Source: CAVUCH01 sp963739995 (GTDB lineage: Bacteria; Acidobacteriota; Vicinamibacteria; Vicinamibacterales; JAENWD01). Taken from it: 64,000 bases of DNA. The stretch spans positions 255,759-319,758 of the forward strand of contig CAVUCH010000005.1 of NCBI GenBank assembly GCA_963739995.1, in the 5' to 3' direction. Below the pieces are notes generated by a model. It did not search any database. It was given only the letters and a program-made list of their open reading frames with translations, and was not told where the DNA came from. Shown here in pieces: positions 8,241-17,575 of this stretch (the first letter of the stretch is position 1; each line of letters opens with the position of its first letter). Position numbers and translations under genes: made by a program.

Positions 8241-10550
8241 GTGGAAGACTTCGATATCGCCCAGAACAAAGTCGGAGAGTCAGCGCAGAGGATTGTCGAC
8301 CGCGCGGTAGAGGAATCGCGACGGCGCGACCATGCAGTCCTGGGGAACGAGCACATCTTCCTGGCCTTCGCTCAGGTGGAATGGGATCTCTTTTCGCAGG
8401 TGATGCGCGATCTCGAACTCAACCCGCACGCCATCCTCCAGGCACTCGAAGAGCACCTCAACATGGTGCCGGCCTTCGCCGGCCGCGACGTGCGCGTCTC
8501 GCCGGCGGCGAAGCTGGTGTTCAAGCTGGCGCTGCACCACGCGAGCCGCGCGGGACGGCAGACGATCGAAGCCGCCGACCTCTTTTCAGCCATCTTCGAG
8601 GAGAGTCAGGGCATTCCGGTGTCGATCATCCGCCGGCACGGTGTGGAACCGGAGATGCTCGTCTCCCGGATCTCGACGCGCATGCGCGACATCGAAATTC
8701 GCGAGGAGCGGCTGAGGAAACGGTTCGAGCTGCCGCCGTTCCTCAAGCACTTCGCGACGAACCTGAACCTGCTGGCGCGACAGGACCGAACCCCGCCGGT
8801 CTTCGGCCGGGACGAGGAAATCCAGCAGGTGCTCGAGATCCTCTGCCACCGCGAGCGCGCGAATTCCGTGATGCTGATCGGCGAGCCCGGCGTGGGCAAG
8901 ACGGCCATCGTGGAAGGCCTCGCGAGGCGCATCGAGTTCGAGCCCGAGACAGTGCCGGTGCGGCTGCGTGACTGTCAGGTCGTGAACCTGCAGATGAACA
9001 GCATGGTGGCGGGCACGATGCTTCGTGGCATGTTCGAGGATCGCATCCAGAACGTCATTCGCGAGCTGAAGGAGCGGCCCAACCTCCTGCTGTTCATCGA
9101 CGAGGCCCACACGATGGTTGGCGCGGGGTCCGCGCTCGGTGCACCATCGGACGCGGCGAACGTGTTCAAGTCGGTGCTGGCACGCGGAGAGGTCCGGATC
9201 ATCGGCGCGACCACGCTCAGCGAGTACAAGGAATATATCCAGGAAGACGAGGCGCTGGCCCGCCGCTTCCGAACGGTGCAGGTGTGCGAGCCGACGATCG
9301 AGGAGACACGCCGCATTCTGTACAACCTGCGGCCGCGGCTGGAACGGAACTACGCCGTGCGCATCCTCGACGAAGCTATCGAGACGGCGCTCGACATGTC
9401 CCCGCGATACATGCGGCACCTGCGTCTGCCGGACAAGGTCATCGGCTGGCTCGACACGGCGTCGGTTCGCGCCGAGATCGATCGTCGGTTCGAGGTTCGC
9501 ACGGGCGATGTCGTCTCGGTGATCTCGCACGTGGCCGGCATTCCGGAAGACATGGTGTTCCGGGAGGTGAGCGATCGCTTCCGCGACATCGAGACGCGGC
9601 TCTCGTCCCGTGTGATCGGCCAGAAGAAGGCGTTGGCCGCCGTGGCACGACGGCTGGTCCTGAACAAGGGACCGCTCAAGGACGGGTTCGATCGTCCCGA
9701 TGGCGTCCTGCTGTTCCTCGGTCCAACGGGCGTCGGCAAGACGGAGCTCGCGAAGTCGGTCGCCGAGTTCCTGTTCGGTGACGAGAAGAAGATGATCCGG
9801 GTGGACATGTCCGAGTACCAGGACGGCGGCGTCGCCGTCGACAAGCTCATTGGCATGCCGCGCGGAATCGTCGGGTCGGAGCGCGGTGGCGTACTGACGA
9901 ACCAGCTGCGCGACACCCCGTATTCCGTGGTGCTTCTCGACGAGGTGGAGAAGGCGAGTCCGAACCTGCTGAACCTGTTCCTCCAGGCGTTCGACGAAGG
10001 GTGGCTGACCGACGGGCGCGGCAAGCGCGTCTATCTCAGCGACGCCATCATCATCATGACGTCGAACCTGGGCTCGCAGCACTTCCGCAAGCTGACGAGC
10101 CCTCTCGGCTTCGCCGCGGGCCAAGCGGCAGACACGGCGGCAATCGAGGGCGAGGTCATGCGGGAGCTCGAACGGCGCTTCCCGCCGGAGTTCCGTAACC
10201 GGATCGACGAGGTCGTGCTCTTTGCGCCGCTCACGAAGCCCGAGGTCCGGCAAATCGCGCAGCTCTATCTCGAGGAGGTCGCCGAGACGTTGCGGGGACG
10301 CGGCAAGTCGCTGCTGGTGGACGACGAGGCGCTCGACATGATCGTCGAACAGGGTCACAGCCTCGCCTACGGTGCGCGGTTCCTGAAGCGAGTGATCGAC
10401 GAATGCGTCAAGCTGCCGATCAGCGAGCACTGGAGCATGGGGCAGCAGTTCCGCGTGCGGGTCGACGGCGAGCGCATCGTGGTGGATGAGAGCGGCCCGC
10501 GGCTCGTGACGGCGTCGCCGGATGCCGCCGCTCTGGCCTACGGGACCTAG
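8241..10550 (+). CDS. ClpA-like AAA+ protease unfoldase
   Basis: This 769-residue protein has a Clp-N domain (about residues 1-150) and two AAA+ modules. The first Walker A is GEPGVGKT (214-221) with Walker B LLLFIDEAH (about 282-290); the second is GPTGVGKT (494-501), followed by VVLLDEVEKA. The coiled-coil middle domain of ClpB/ClpC is missing, which points to the ClpA layout: an unfoldase feeding ClpP. SPLGF after TSNLGSQ could be the ClpP-docking loop, but this is uncertain. The start is GTG 8241 with AGGAGG eight bases upstream. No clpS or clpP lies nearby. ClpA, ClpC-like and ClpK-like names are possible; the two-ATPase Clp assignment is secure. Confidence 0.9.
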   Translation: MEDFDIAQNKVGESAQRIVDRAVEESRRRDHAVLGNEHIFLAFAQVEWDLFSQVMRDLELNPHAILQALEEHLNMVPAFAGRDVRVSPAAKLVFKLALHHASRAGRQTIEAADLFSAIFEESQGIPVSIIRRHGVEPEMLVSRISTRMRDIEIREERLRKRFELPPFLKHFATNLNLLARQDRTPPVFGRDEEIQQVLEILCHRERANSVMLIGEPGVGKTAIVEGLARRIEFEPETVPVRLRDCQVVNLQMNSMVAGTMLRGMFEDRIQNVIRELKERPNLLLFIDEAHTMVGAGSALGAPSDAANVFKSVLARGEVRIIGATTLSEYKEYIQEDEALARRFRTVQVCEPTIEETRRILYNLRPRLERNYAVRILDEAIETALDMSPRYMRHLRLPDKVIGWLDTASVRAEIDRRFEVRTGDVVSVISHVAGIPEDMVFREVSDRFRDIETRLSSRVIGQKKALAAVARRLVLNKGPLKDGFDRPDGVLLFLGPTGVGKTELAKSVAEFLFGDEKKMIRVDMSEYQDGGVAVDKLIGMPRGIVGSERGGVLTNQLRDTPYSVVLLDEVEKASPNLLNLFLQAFDEGWLTDGRGKRVYLSDAIIIMTSNLGSQHFRKLTSPLGFAAGQAADTAAIEGEVMRELERRFPPEFRNRIDEVVLFAPLTKPEVRQIAQLYLEEVAETLRGRGKSLLVDDEALDMIVEQGHSLAYGARFLKRVIDECVKLPISEHWSMGQQFRVRVDGERIVVDESGPRLVTASPDAAALAYGT

Positions 10551-10584
10551 CGCACGCCTGCCGATGCTGGCTGCGCAAACGAGT

Positions 10585-10612
10585 AAGGTCGGGACGGCGG
10601 TCCCGGCCTTTC
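10585..10612. terminator. Hairpin between convergent genes
   Basis: AAGGTCGGGAC and GTCCCGGCCTT form an 11-bp stem (one G-T pair) around a short GGCG loop, followed by TTCGTCT on the plus strand. It sits between the stops of the Clp gene (+) and the radical SAM gene (-), and could end transcription from both sides. The T-tract is short. Confidence 0.6.
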
Positions 10613-10624
10613 GTCTGTACCGCG

Positions 10625-11671
10625 TCAGCCCCAGTCGAACGCGGCCTGCTCGCGCGGTGCCGGCGCGCTTGCGGGAGCCTCCTGCGGTGGGCGTTCGCTC
10701 GTGGTCACGCCGTAGCGCGCCCTGAGGGCGCGAACCATGCCCTGAACCTCGGTCGCGTAATCACGCCTGGCGTATTTCGATCCGCCCGCGTAGAGCTCGT
10801 CGTACGTCTCGCTGAGCTCCGGGTACTCGCGCCCGAGAAACTCCAGGAAGTGCGTGCGCGTGCCGCCCTGCAGGTACAGCACATTCGCGCCGACGAAGTG
10901 TGCGCCGTGATCGGCGACGGCCCGGATCGTCGTTTCGATCGAGTCGCTGCCGGCCGTTATGCCAGGCACCAGCGGAGCCATCAGGACGCCGACGTGCACC
11001 CCCGAATCCGCCAGCGCCCGCACAGCCTTCAACCGCTGCCAGGGTGACGCGGTCCCCGGCTCCAGACGGCGCCACGCATCTTCATTGACGGACGGGACAC
11101 TCACATACACCGTGCACGCCGCATCTCTTGCGATGGCGGTGAACAGGTCGGCGTCGCGGACCACCATCGGTCCCTTCGTCACCAGGCCCACCGGTGTACG
11201 CGCGGCCCGCAGGGCCTCGAGCGATTGGCGCGTCAGCTTGTAGTGCCCCTCGATCGGCTGGTAGGGGTCGGTGGCCGTACCGACCGCCACCAGCTCGCGC
11301 GCCCACGCCGGCCGGCCCAGCTCGCGGCGGAGCACCTCCGGGAGGTTCGTCTTGACCAGGATGACAGTCGCGAATTCGTCGCCGGGTCCGAGCTCGAACT
11401 GCTCGTGGTAGCGCCGGGCGAAGCAGTAATGACATCCGTGCGTGCAGCCGCGGTAGGGGTTCAACGTCCATCGGAACGGCATGCCCTCCACTGGATTGAG
11501 CGCGGAACGGCAGCGCACCTCCTGGTACCTCGCATCGTCAGCGCGGCGCTGTGCCTCCGTGAGGGCATCGGCCCCGCCATCCTTCACCAGCCGCGCCACG
11601 TCGCGCGTGGTGGGATGCAGCGTCAGCGGAAAAAGCGGCGCACCCCTGTCAGGCATGAAATCCAGCACCAC
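10625..11671 (-). CDS. Radical SAM protein (Rv2578c/PA0069-like, SPL-related)
   Basis: A 348-residue radical SAM protein with the cluster motif CTHGCHYC (Cys 76, 80 and 83) preceded by NPYRGC. That is the CxxxCxxC pattern of the spore photoproduct lyase-like family known from Rv2578c and PA0069. No substrate is established for that branch. The 343-residue form from ATG 11656 is an alternative start; GTG 11671 reads VVLDFMPDRG and neither has a strong ribosome site. Downstream motifs GTATDPYQPIEGHYKLTRQSL and VSVPSVNEDAWRRLEPGTASPWQRL are typical. It has its own promoter-like element at 11703-11731 and appears monocistronic. Confidence 0.85.
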   Translation of the reverse strand: MVLDFMPDRGAPLFPLTLHPTTRDVARLVKDGGADALTEAQRRADDARYQEVRCRSALNPVEGMPFRWTLNPYRGCTHGCHYCFARRYHEQFELGPGDEFATVILVKTNLPEVLRRELGRPAWARELVAVGTATDPYQPIEGHYKLTRQSLEALRAARTPVGLVTKGPMVVRDADLFTAIARDAACTVYVSVPSVNEDAWRRLEPGTASPWQRLKAVRALADSGVHVGVLMAPLVPGITAGSDSIETTIRAVADHGAHFVGANVLYLQGGTRTHFLEFLGREYPELSETYDELYAGGSKYARRDYATEVQGMVRALRARYGVTTSERPPQEAPASAPAPREQAAFDWG

Positions 11672-11702
11672 CGCAGCTGTTTCGCCTTTTGTTCACCACG
11701 CC

Positions 11703-11731
11703 ATGATGTGGCCCTGAAGCCGGGTTGTCAA
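11703..11731 (-). promoter_or_regulatory. Sigma70-type promoter of the radical SAM gene
   Basis: On the minus strand TTGACA (11726-11731) and CATCAT (11703-11708) are separated by exactly 17 bases, about 30 bases before the GTG start. Initiation is expected near 11696. The consensus -35 and the spacing make this one of the clearer promoters here. Confidence 0.6.
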
Positions 11732-11833
11732 GCGGCCAAGCGGTCGGGGATTGGACTGACGCCTTCAGGCCGGCGGACAGCTTGGACTCCAGAGCTCGGA
11801 CGCGGTGCAGGCTGCGTTGGGATTGGCCGGCGA

Positions 11834-12799
11834 TCAGGTTGCGGTGGCGTCCCGCTCGGCAGCCTCCCGCCAGAACGCCAGGAGGTCATCGAGCGTCCGC
11901 TCGAGCGGGATGATCGGATGCCAGCCGGTGTCGCGCGTCAGGCGTTGGTGGTCGCCTATGACGACCGGCGCGTCGTGCGGGCGGTACAGGGCCGGGTCGA
12001 TTTCCACGTCGACCGGCACCGCCGCACGGCGGCGCAGGCCGTCGAGCACGTCCTGCATGCGCGGCGCAGTGCCGGAACAGACGTTGTACACGACGCCCGC
12101 CGTGCCACGTTCGACGACGGCGATGTACGCCTGCACCGTGTCCCGGACGTCGGTCACATCGCGTCGGGGAGAGAGGTTGCCGACGCGCATCAACGACGGC
12201 GCGCCTCCCCGCTCGATGCGCGCGATCTGCCGCGCGAAGCTGGCGGTGGCGAATGAAGGCGCCTGACGGGGGCCGATGTGGTTGAAGGAACGGGTGACGA
12301 ACACACGCTGGCCGTCGCGGGCGGCCCGCACCGCGAGTTGCTCCTGGGCAAGCTTGCTGACGGCGTACGGACTGGCTGGTGCGAGCTCGGCATCTTCTGT
12401 CAGCGGCTGTGCCGAGTCCCGGTAGACGCTTGCTGATCCAGACACCAGGATGCGTGCGTCAAGCCGGAGCTGCCGGTCGGCCTCGAGGATGTTCTCCGTG
12501 CCCATCACGTTGACCTCGAGCGTCGAGGCCGCCGCCTGCCACGATTGGCCTACGTGTGCGGCGCCGGCCAGGTGAAAGATGACAGACGGTCGGAAGTCGG
12601 CGATGGCTTGGCGGACGCCTGCGAAATCCAGCAGTTCGACGTTCCGCCACAGGACCCCGGCGGGAAGGTGGCCGAAGAAGGGCGCTGTGTCCGGGCGCGA
12701 CCAGCCCTCGACGGTGGCCCCGTGGCTGCGCAGGGCATCGAGCAGGTGACTGCCGGCGAAGCCCGCGGCACCGGTCACGAGCACAGGTCCGGTCAACAT
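11834..12799 (-). CDS. NAD(P)-dependent sugar-nucleotide epimerase/dehydratase (GDP-mannose 4,6-dehydratase-like SDR)
   Basis: A 321-residue extended short-chain dehydrogenase. The NAD(P) motif GAAGFAG is at residues 10-16 and the catalytic YAVSK pair is Tyr145/Lys149. SFNHIGPRQ and YNVCSGTAPRMQDVLDGL are typical of GDP-6-deoxyhexose reductases or GDP-mannose dehydratase-like enzymes. The exact substrate cannot be read from sequence. Its ATG at 12799 overlaps the stop of the rfbB gene in a TGATG junction, so the two are translationally coupled and probably act in the same deoxysugar pathway for surface polysaccharide. Confidence 0.85.
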   Translation of the reverse strand: MLTGPVLVTGAAGFAGSHLLDALRSHGATVEGWSRPDTAPFFGHLPAGVLWRNVELLDFAGVRQAIADFRPSVIFHLAGAAHVGQSWQAAASTLEVNVMGTENILEADRQLRLDARILVSGSASVYRDSAQPLTEDAELAPASPYAVSKLAQEQLAVRAARDGQRVFVTRSFNHIGPRQAPSFATASFARQIARIERGGAPSLMRVGNLSPRRDVTDVRDTVQAYIAVVERGTAGVVYNVCSGTAPRMQDVLDGLRRRAAVPVDVEIDPALYRPHDAPVVIGDHQRLTRDTGWHPIIPLERTLDDLLAFWREAAERDATAT

Positions 12800-13815
12800 C
12801 AACTGGGATTCGTGCCGTACTGCTGCTGGTAGTACGCGCGAAAGGCAGGGTCCTTGTCCTTCACGGGCCTCCACCACCACTCGTTGGCCGCGTACCACTC
12901 GATGGTCTGCTTCAGGCCGCCTTCAAAATCTGCCTGCGGAACCCAGCCCAGCGCCCGAACCCGCGAGGCATCGACGCAGTACCGTCGATCGTGGCCCTGG
13001 CGGTCGGGGACGTGCCGGATGAGGCTGTCGGAACGACCCAGAAGGGACAGGATCCGGCGTGTGATGTCGAGGTTCGCGACCTCGTTGCCGCCGCCGATGT
13101 TGTACACCTCGCCGGGCTCTCCGCGCTCGATCAGCCGATCCAGGGCGCGGCAGTGGTCGAGCACGTGCAGCCAGTCGCGGACGTTGCCGCCGTCGCCGTA
13201 GAGTGGCACCGGCAGTCCGTCAATCGCGTTCGTGATGAACAGCGGAATGAGCTTTTCGGGAAACTGGTACGGCCCGTAGTTGTTGGACGCGCGGGTGACG
13301 ATCGCGGGCACGCCATACGTGGCGAAAAAGCTGTAGGCCAGGCGGTCGGCGCCGGCCTTGCTGGCCGAGTACGGATTGCGCGGCCGCAGCTCGTCGCCCT
13401 CCCGGCTTGCGCCTTCGGGCACGCTGCCGTAGACCTCGTCGGTGGAGATCTGGACGAAGCGCCGGAGCGCGGATGCTTCACGCGCGGCTTCGAGCAGCAC
13501 GAAAGTGCCCATCACGTCGGTGCGAATGAAGTCGCCAGCGGCCTGTATCGAGCGATCCACGTGCGTCTCGGCCGCGAAGTGCACGACGATGGTCGACCGC
13601 GCCACGAGGGGACGCACAGCAGCGCTGTCGCAGATGTCCGCACGGACGAACGCGTGTCGCGGATGGTCCATGACGTCGTGCAGGTTCTCGAGACGGCCGG
13701 CGTATGTGAGTTTGTCGAGCGTGGTCACACGCCAGTCGCGATGAGTCGCCAGCGCGTGGCGCACGAAATTGCTACCGATGAACCCCGCCCCGCCGGTGAC
13801 CAGCACGTCGATCAT
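12799..13815 (-). CDS. rfbB: dTDP-glucose 4,6-dehydratase
   Basis: A 338-residue RmlB/RfbB homologue that converts dTDP-glucose to dTDP-4-keto-6-deoxyglucose, an early step to dTDP-rhamnose and other deoxysugars. The NAD motif GGAGFIGSN opens the protein (residues 8-16). The catalytic TDE triplet (125-127, STDEVYG) and the YSASK motif (Tyr149, Lys153) are present, as are NNYGPYQFPEKLIP and GDGGNVRDWL. AGGAG precedes ATG 13815. It is followed at once by the coupled epimerase gene. The rest of a dTDP-rhamnose operon (rmlA, C, D) is not in the window, so the final sugar is unknown. Confidence 0.93.
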   Translation of the reverse strand: MIDVLVTGGAGFIGSNFVRHALATHRDWRVTTLDKLTYAGRLENLHDVMDHPRHAFVRADICDSAAVRPLVARSTIVVHFAAETHVDRSIQAAGDFIRTDVMGTFVLLEAAREASALRRFVQISTDEVYGSVPEGASREGDELRPRNPYSASKAGADRLAYSFFATYGVPAIVTRASNNYGPYQFPEKLIPLFITNAIDGLPVPLYGDGGNVRDWLHVLDHCRALDRLIERGEPGEVYNIGGGNEVANLDITRRILSLLGRSDSLIRHVPDRQGHDRRYCVDASRVRALGWVPQADFEGGLKQTIEWYAANEWWWRPVKDKDPAFRAYYQQQYGTNPS

Positions 13816-13839
13816 TGAAGCTCCTCCCGTTTCTGCGCG

Positions 13840-16131
13840 TCAGTACCCGCCATTGCCCGACGGTCCACCCATGGCGCCGAAGAAGTTGGCGAATGTTCCG
13901 ATGCCCGCCAGCGTAAACGAGAAGTTCAGCCGCTTGTCCTTCTGCACGGGGCTGTACCCGAGCTGGCTAAAATCGTAGGTCTGGTACTCCACCGCAAACC
14001 CGCAGCACTGCGCGTTGTAGTAGACCATCATCCGCTGCTGCAGGAAGCTGCTGCGGAGCATGTCGTAGTTGAACTGGTGGATTGCCCCGTAGCGGTTCTG
14101 CTTCAGCCGCACGTTCGTGAGTCCATTGATGTAGTGATCGAGTCGATCGGGGTCGTCGAAACCCGTCAGTCCCTCGACGAACCGGCGCTGGCTCCACCCC
14201 GCGCTCGCCTGCAGCCATCCCCGCCAGTCGATCGTGCCATCGGCCGCCATCGTCCTGAAGCCGTGGAACTGCGTGTCGTACTCGGCTCGAAAGTTCGTTG
14301 TCATGTAGTCGGTCGGCAGCCCGCGGATCGCGATCGACAGCGGCGAGAACTTCGTCGGGGCGGTGCCGTTGAAGCTGGTCTGATAGTACCGGTCGTACGC
14401 CGCGGCGCGGGCATCGGTGTAATAGCTCTGCCCGATGGTCGCGTTCAGGATTTCGCGCGACTGCCCGCCACCGGCCGGCTTGCGGTACACGCGGTTCGTT
14501 ACCCCATAGCCGACGCGCGTCGTGCTCCCCACGATGGTGTCGACGGCGTCGATCTGGACGATCTGGTCGAAGTTGTCGACGCCCGAGATCCGCTGAACGT
14601 TGAAGAACGGCTGAATGGAGTGTTTCAGCTTCTCTGCGTACTTGTTCCCGGGGAATGTCCAGATCCGGTTCAGCACCGGTCCGGTCACCTGCGACTGCAG
14701 TTCGTAATAGTTCCGGGAGATGCCCTGCTCGACCTGCTGGCCGAGCGGGTCGCGGCTCTCGCTCCAGTGAGTCGTGCGGAAGGCCGCGGTGGAGTTCGCC
14801 GTCAGGAATTGCCACTTCGTGAACGGAACGCGGATTCGCGGCAGGATGTCGTACCGGGTCAGGCTCTGGTCGACAAGCTCGGTCTCGGTCTTCCGCTGCA
14901 CGATCAGCCGGTTGTACTCGGTATTCACCGCGAGGTACGCGAAGCTCCCGAACAGCGGCCGTTCGTTCCTGTTCACCAGCAGCCGCGGCGCCCCGCCGCG
15001 GACCGTGGAGCTCGTCGTGCCGTAGAAGTACTCGCTGCGATCGGCCGTGCCCGTGATGGTGAACTCGCGCCACGCCCCGCCGACCGACCCGCTGAAGAGG
15101 CGCTGTCGCCGCGACGCTTCGTACACGTTCTGGTGATACGTCTGCTGCACCTCGATGTCGGAGAAGTAGTCTGCGCGGAACCGTGCCCGCACCGCTCTCC
15201 CGATGCGCTGCGTGCCCGCGCCTCGCACCTCATAACTCTGGCGCTCAGGGGTTGCCGTGTCGTCGTACTGCGCCTCATGCTCCCACAGGTTGTAGAAGCG
15301 CAGGAAGCCATCGGAGCCCGGGCCGCGGACGTACCGGTATTCGGAGCCGTAGCCCTGACCCGTTTTCGAGTACCAGTCGTGCAGCAGCGTGAGGTCCTGG
15401 CTGCGGCTGATCGCCCAGAAGAACGCGTTGCTCAAAGATTGTCCCCTGATCGTCGAAGCCCCGTAGGTGGGGATCAGGAACCCTGTCGCGCGGTCGTCTT
15501 TCTGGACGGGGTAATAGAAGATCGGCATGTAGAACACGGGCACGCCCTTCACCTTGAACAGCGAGTTGGTGAGGATCGCGTAGTGCTCCAGGTTGAGTGT
15601 CACCGACTGTGACGTCAGCTCCCATCGCGGGGTCGGCTGCAGGCAGGTGGTGAAGCCGCCGCGGGTGATCTTGTATTTCTGCTCGCCGAGCTTCTGCAGC
15701 GTTTCGCCGTAGAAGTAGACGTCGGGTTCCTGGGTGCCGAACATGCTCCGGTCTTCGGCCCGGGGCTGCGCCGCCGCTTGCGCCAGCGTGGCGCTGCCGC
15801 TGGCGTTGTAGAAGGTGCCCGTCTTGGTCCGGGTGTTGAATTCCAGGCGATCGGCGGCAACCCGGCTCGTTCCCGACGTGAACACGACATTGCCGGTCGC
15901 GACGAGCCGATCCTGATCGGTGAACAGCTCGATCTCATCGGCGAAGAACGTCTCGTCGGTGCAGGTCACCTCCACCTGGCCCACGAGCTTCCAGTGCTCG
16001 GTGCCGAGGCGTTCCATTGTCCATTGCTTTGAGGTGTGAGCCTTGCAGCCGGCGAGCTCCTGCGCGGCCGCAGGCGCTACGCCGCACAATGCGAGCCAGA
16101 GAACGACCAGAATCCCAGGGGTGTGGCGCAT
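13840..16131 (-). CDS. lptD: LPS-assembly outer membrane protein LptD
   Basis: LptD forms, with LptE, the outer-membrane translocon that inserts LPS into the outer leaflet. The 763-residue protein has a signal peptide (cleavage near PAAAQE, residue 24). An LptA-like periplasmic domain follows (about residues 45-140, VTCTDETFFADEIELF and ATGNVVFTSGTSRVAADRLEF), then a large beta-barrel. All four disulphide cysteine positions of the family have counterparts: Cys29, Cys163 and the adjacent pair Cys709-Cys710. ATG 16131 is chosen because it begins the signal peptide. The gene lies between folC and rfbB on the minus strand and is direct evidence of a diderm, LPS-type envelope. Confidence 0.93.
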   Translation of the reverse strand: MRHTPGILVVLWLALCGVAPAAAQELAGCKAHTSKQWTMERLGTEHWKLVGQVEVTCTDETFFADEIELFTDQDRLVATGNVVFTSGTSRVAADRLEFNTRTKTGTFYNASGSATLAQAAAQPRAEDRSMFGTQEPDVYFYGETLQKLGEQKYKITRGGFTTCLQPTPRWELTSQSVTLNLEHYAILTNSLFKVKGVPVFYMPIFYYPVQKDDRATGFLIPTYGASTIRGQSLSNAFFWAISRSQDLTLLHDWYSKTGQGYGSEYRYVRGPGSDGFLRFYNLWEHEAQYDDTATPERQSYEVRGAGTQRIGRAVRARFRADYFSDIEVQQTYHQNVYEASRRQRLFSGSVGGAWREFTITGTADRSEYFYGTTSSTVRGGAPRLLVNRNERPLFGSFAYLAVNTEYNRLIVQRKTETELVDQSLTRYDILPRIRVPFTKWQFLTANSTAAFRTTHWSESRDPLGQQVEQGISRNYYELQSQVTGPVLNRIWTFPGNKYAEKLKHSIQPFFNVQRISGVDNFDQIVQIDAVDTIVGSTTRVGYGVTNRVYRKPAGGGQSREILNATIGQSYYTDARAAAYDRYYQTSFNGTAPTKFSPLSIAIRGLPTDYMTTNFRAEYDTQFHGFRTMAADGTIDWRGWLQASAGWSQRRFVEGLTGFDDPDRLDHYINGLTNVRLKQNRYGAIHQFNYDMLRSSFLQQRMMVYYNAQCCGFAVEYQTYDFSQLGYSPVQKDKRLNFSFTLAGIGTFANFFGAMGGPSGNGGY

Positions 16132-16270
16132 CACGGGCACAGGCACGTGCGCAGCGGCGCGCACGCACGCGGAGCGAAGGAGCAGGTGCAGGCGGTTCGC
16201 AGAATACCATGCGTCCCGAGGCCGGCCAAGGTCGTCGGGCCTCGCTGAGGATGCCCGACGGCGCCTGCGC

Positions 16271-17575
16271 TTACGGGCGGTCGAGCAACCGCAGGACCTC
16301 GCCGGCCAGGTACAGCGATCCGGCAGCGGCGATACGCGCGCCCCGTGCCCATCCTGCGGCAAGCGCCTGCCGGATGTCAGGGCACACGAGGGGATCCTCG
16401 ATCCCGATCGATCGGGCGGCCGCGGCAAGACTTTCAGCGTCGGCGGCCCGCGCGCCCGGGGCGGTCGTGAGGATCAGCGGTCGTGCGATCGCGGCCAGGG
16501 GCCGCAGCATGTCGGCTGCCTGCTTGTCTCGCATCGCGCCAAACACCAGGGGCAGCCCGTCGGGCCACTCCGACCTGACGTAGGCCTCGAGCGCCGCCGC
16601 ACCGGCGGGGTTATGCGCGCCGTCCACCAGCACCTCGCGTCCGGCTCCCACGGTGACCAGATCGAGCCGTCCGGGCCAGCGGGCACCCCCAAGGCCGGCC
16701 GTGATTGCAGCTTCGGGCAGCGCCACGCCGCGCTCGTCCAGCAGTTCGAGCAATCGCACTGCCACCACGGCGTTCTGCGCCTGGTGGTCACCGCGCAGGG
16801 CGAGGACGGTTGGGGGGTACACACGCCGGGGCGTGGTCAGGTGCAGAATCGTCCGGCCATGCTGGCGCGCGCGGTTCACGACGCACTCGGCCGAGGTGTC
16901 GTGCAGCGGCGCGCCGCGCTCCTGGCAGACACGCCGTACGACCGCGCGCGCCGCCTCGGGCAAGCCGGCGGCGACGACTGGAACTCCAGTCTTGACGATG
17001 CCCGCCTTTTCGAAGGCGATGGCTTCGAGCGTCGTACCGAGATACTGCTCGTGGTCCAGTGCGATCGACGTGATTGCCGCGACGACGGGGTCGACGACGT
17101 TGGTGGCATCGAAGCGTCCGCCGAGCCCGACTTCGATGACGCCCACGTCCACACCTGCGCGGGCAAAGACCACAAACGCAGCGGCAGTGGTGATCTCGAA
17201 GAACGTCGGGTGCACCTCGAGCGAGCCTGCCGCACGCAGCCCATCCACGGCCGCGCGGACGGTCTCGAGCGCACCGTCGAGCATCGCCGCGTTCACCGGG
17301 GCGCCCGCCACCGCGATGCGCTCTTCCAGGTGCACGAGGTGTGGCGAGGTGTAGCGCCCAGTACGATGGCCGGCCGCCCGCAAGGCCTCGTCCACCATCG
17401 CGGCGACGGAGCCCTTCCCGTTGGTGCCGGCGATGTGCACGCAGCGGAACTGCCGCTCCGGGTGGCCAAGGGCTTCGCAGATCGCGCGGATGCCCGAGAG
17501 TCCCAGCTTGATGCCGAAGTGTTCGAGGGTGGTCAGCCAGGCGCGTGGGCCGCGCGGGGCGGACGTGCCGTTCAC
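16271..17575 (-). CDS. folC: Bifunctional folylpolyglutamate/dihydrofolate synthase
   Basis: FolC ligates glutamate to dihydropteroate and extends the polyglutamate tail of folates, using ATP. The 434-residue protein has the Mur-ligase-like P-loop GTNGKGS (residues 50-56), followed by TSPHLVHLEERI, EVGLGGRFDATN and the C-terminal VDGAHNPAG. The start is a GTG at 17575, whose GTGA overlaps the accD stop codon by four bases; there is no better upstream start. The accD-folC pairing is a common bacterial arrangement. It supplies polyglutamylated folate for GlyA, encoded elsewhere in the window. Confidence 0.95.
   Translation of the reverse strand: MNGTSAPRGPRAWLTTLEHFGIKLGLSGIRAICEALGHPERQFRCVHIAGTNGKGSVAAMVDEALRAAGHRTGRYTSPHLVHLEERIAVAGAPVNAAMLDGALETVRAAVDGLRAAGSLEVHPTFFEITTAAAFVVFARAGVDVGVIEVGLGGRFDATNVVDPVVAAITSIALDHEQYLGTTLEAIAFEKAGIVKTGVPVVAAGLPEAARAVVRRVCQERGAPLHDTSAECVVNRARQHGRTILHLTTPRRVYPPTVLALRGDHQAQNAVVAVRLLELLDERGVALPEAAITAGLGGARWPGRLDLVTVGAGREVLVDGAHNPAGAAALEAYVRSEWPDGLPLVFGAMRDKQAADMLRPLAAIARPLILTTAPGARAADAESLAAAARSIGIEDPLVCPDIRQALAAGWARGARIAAAGSLYLAGEVLRLLDRP

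Noticed and set aside
8586..10430. Long minus-strand frame of about 610 codons opposite the Clp gene
   Set aside because: Histidine/Asp/Arg-rich antisense translation without any family motif.
14077..15612. Long plus-strand frame of about 510 codons opposite lptD
   Set aside because: It is antisense to a secure gene, has Arg/Val/Leu-rich low-complexity sequence and no domain; a product of high GC at codon position 3.
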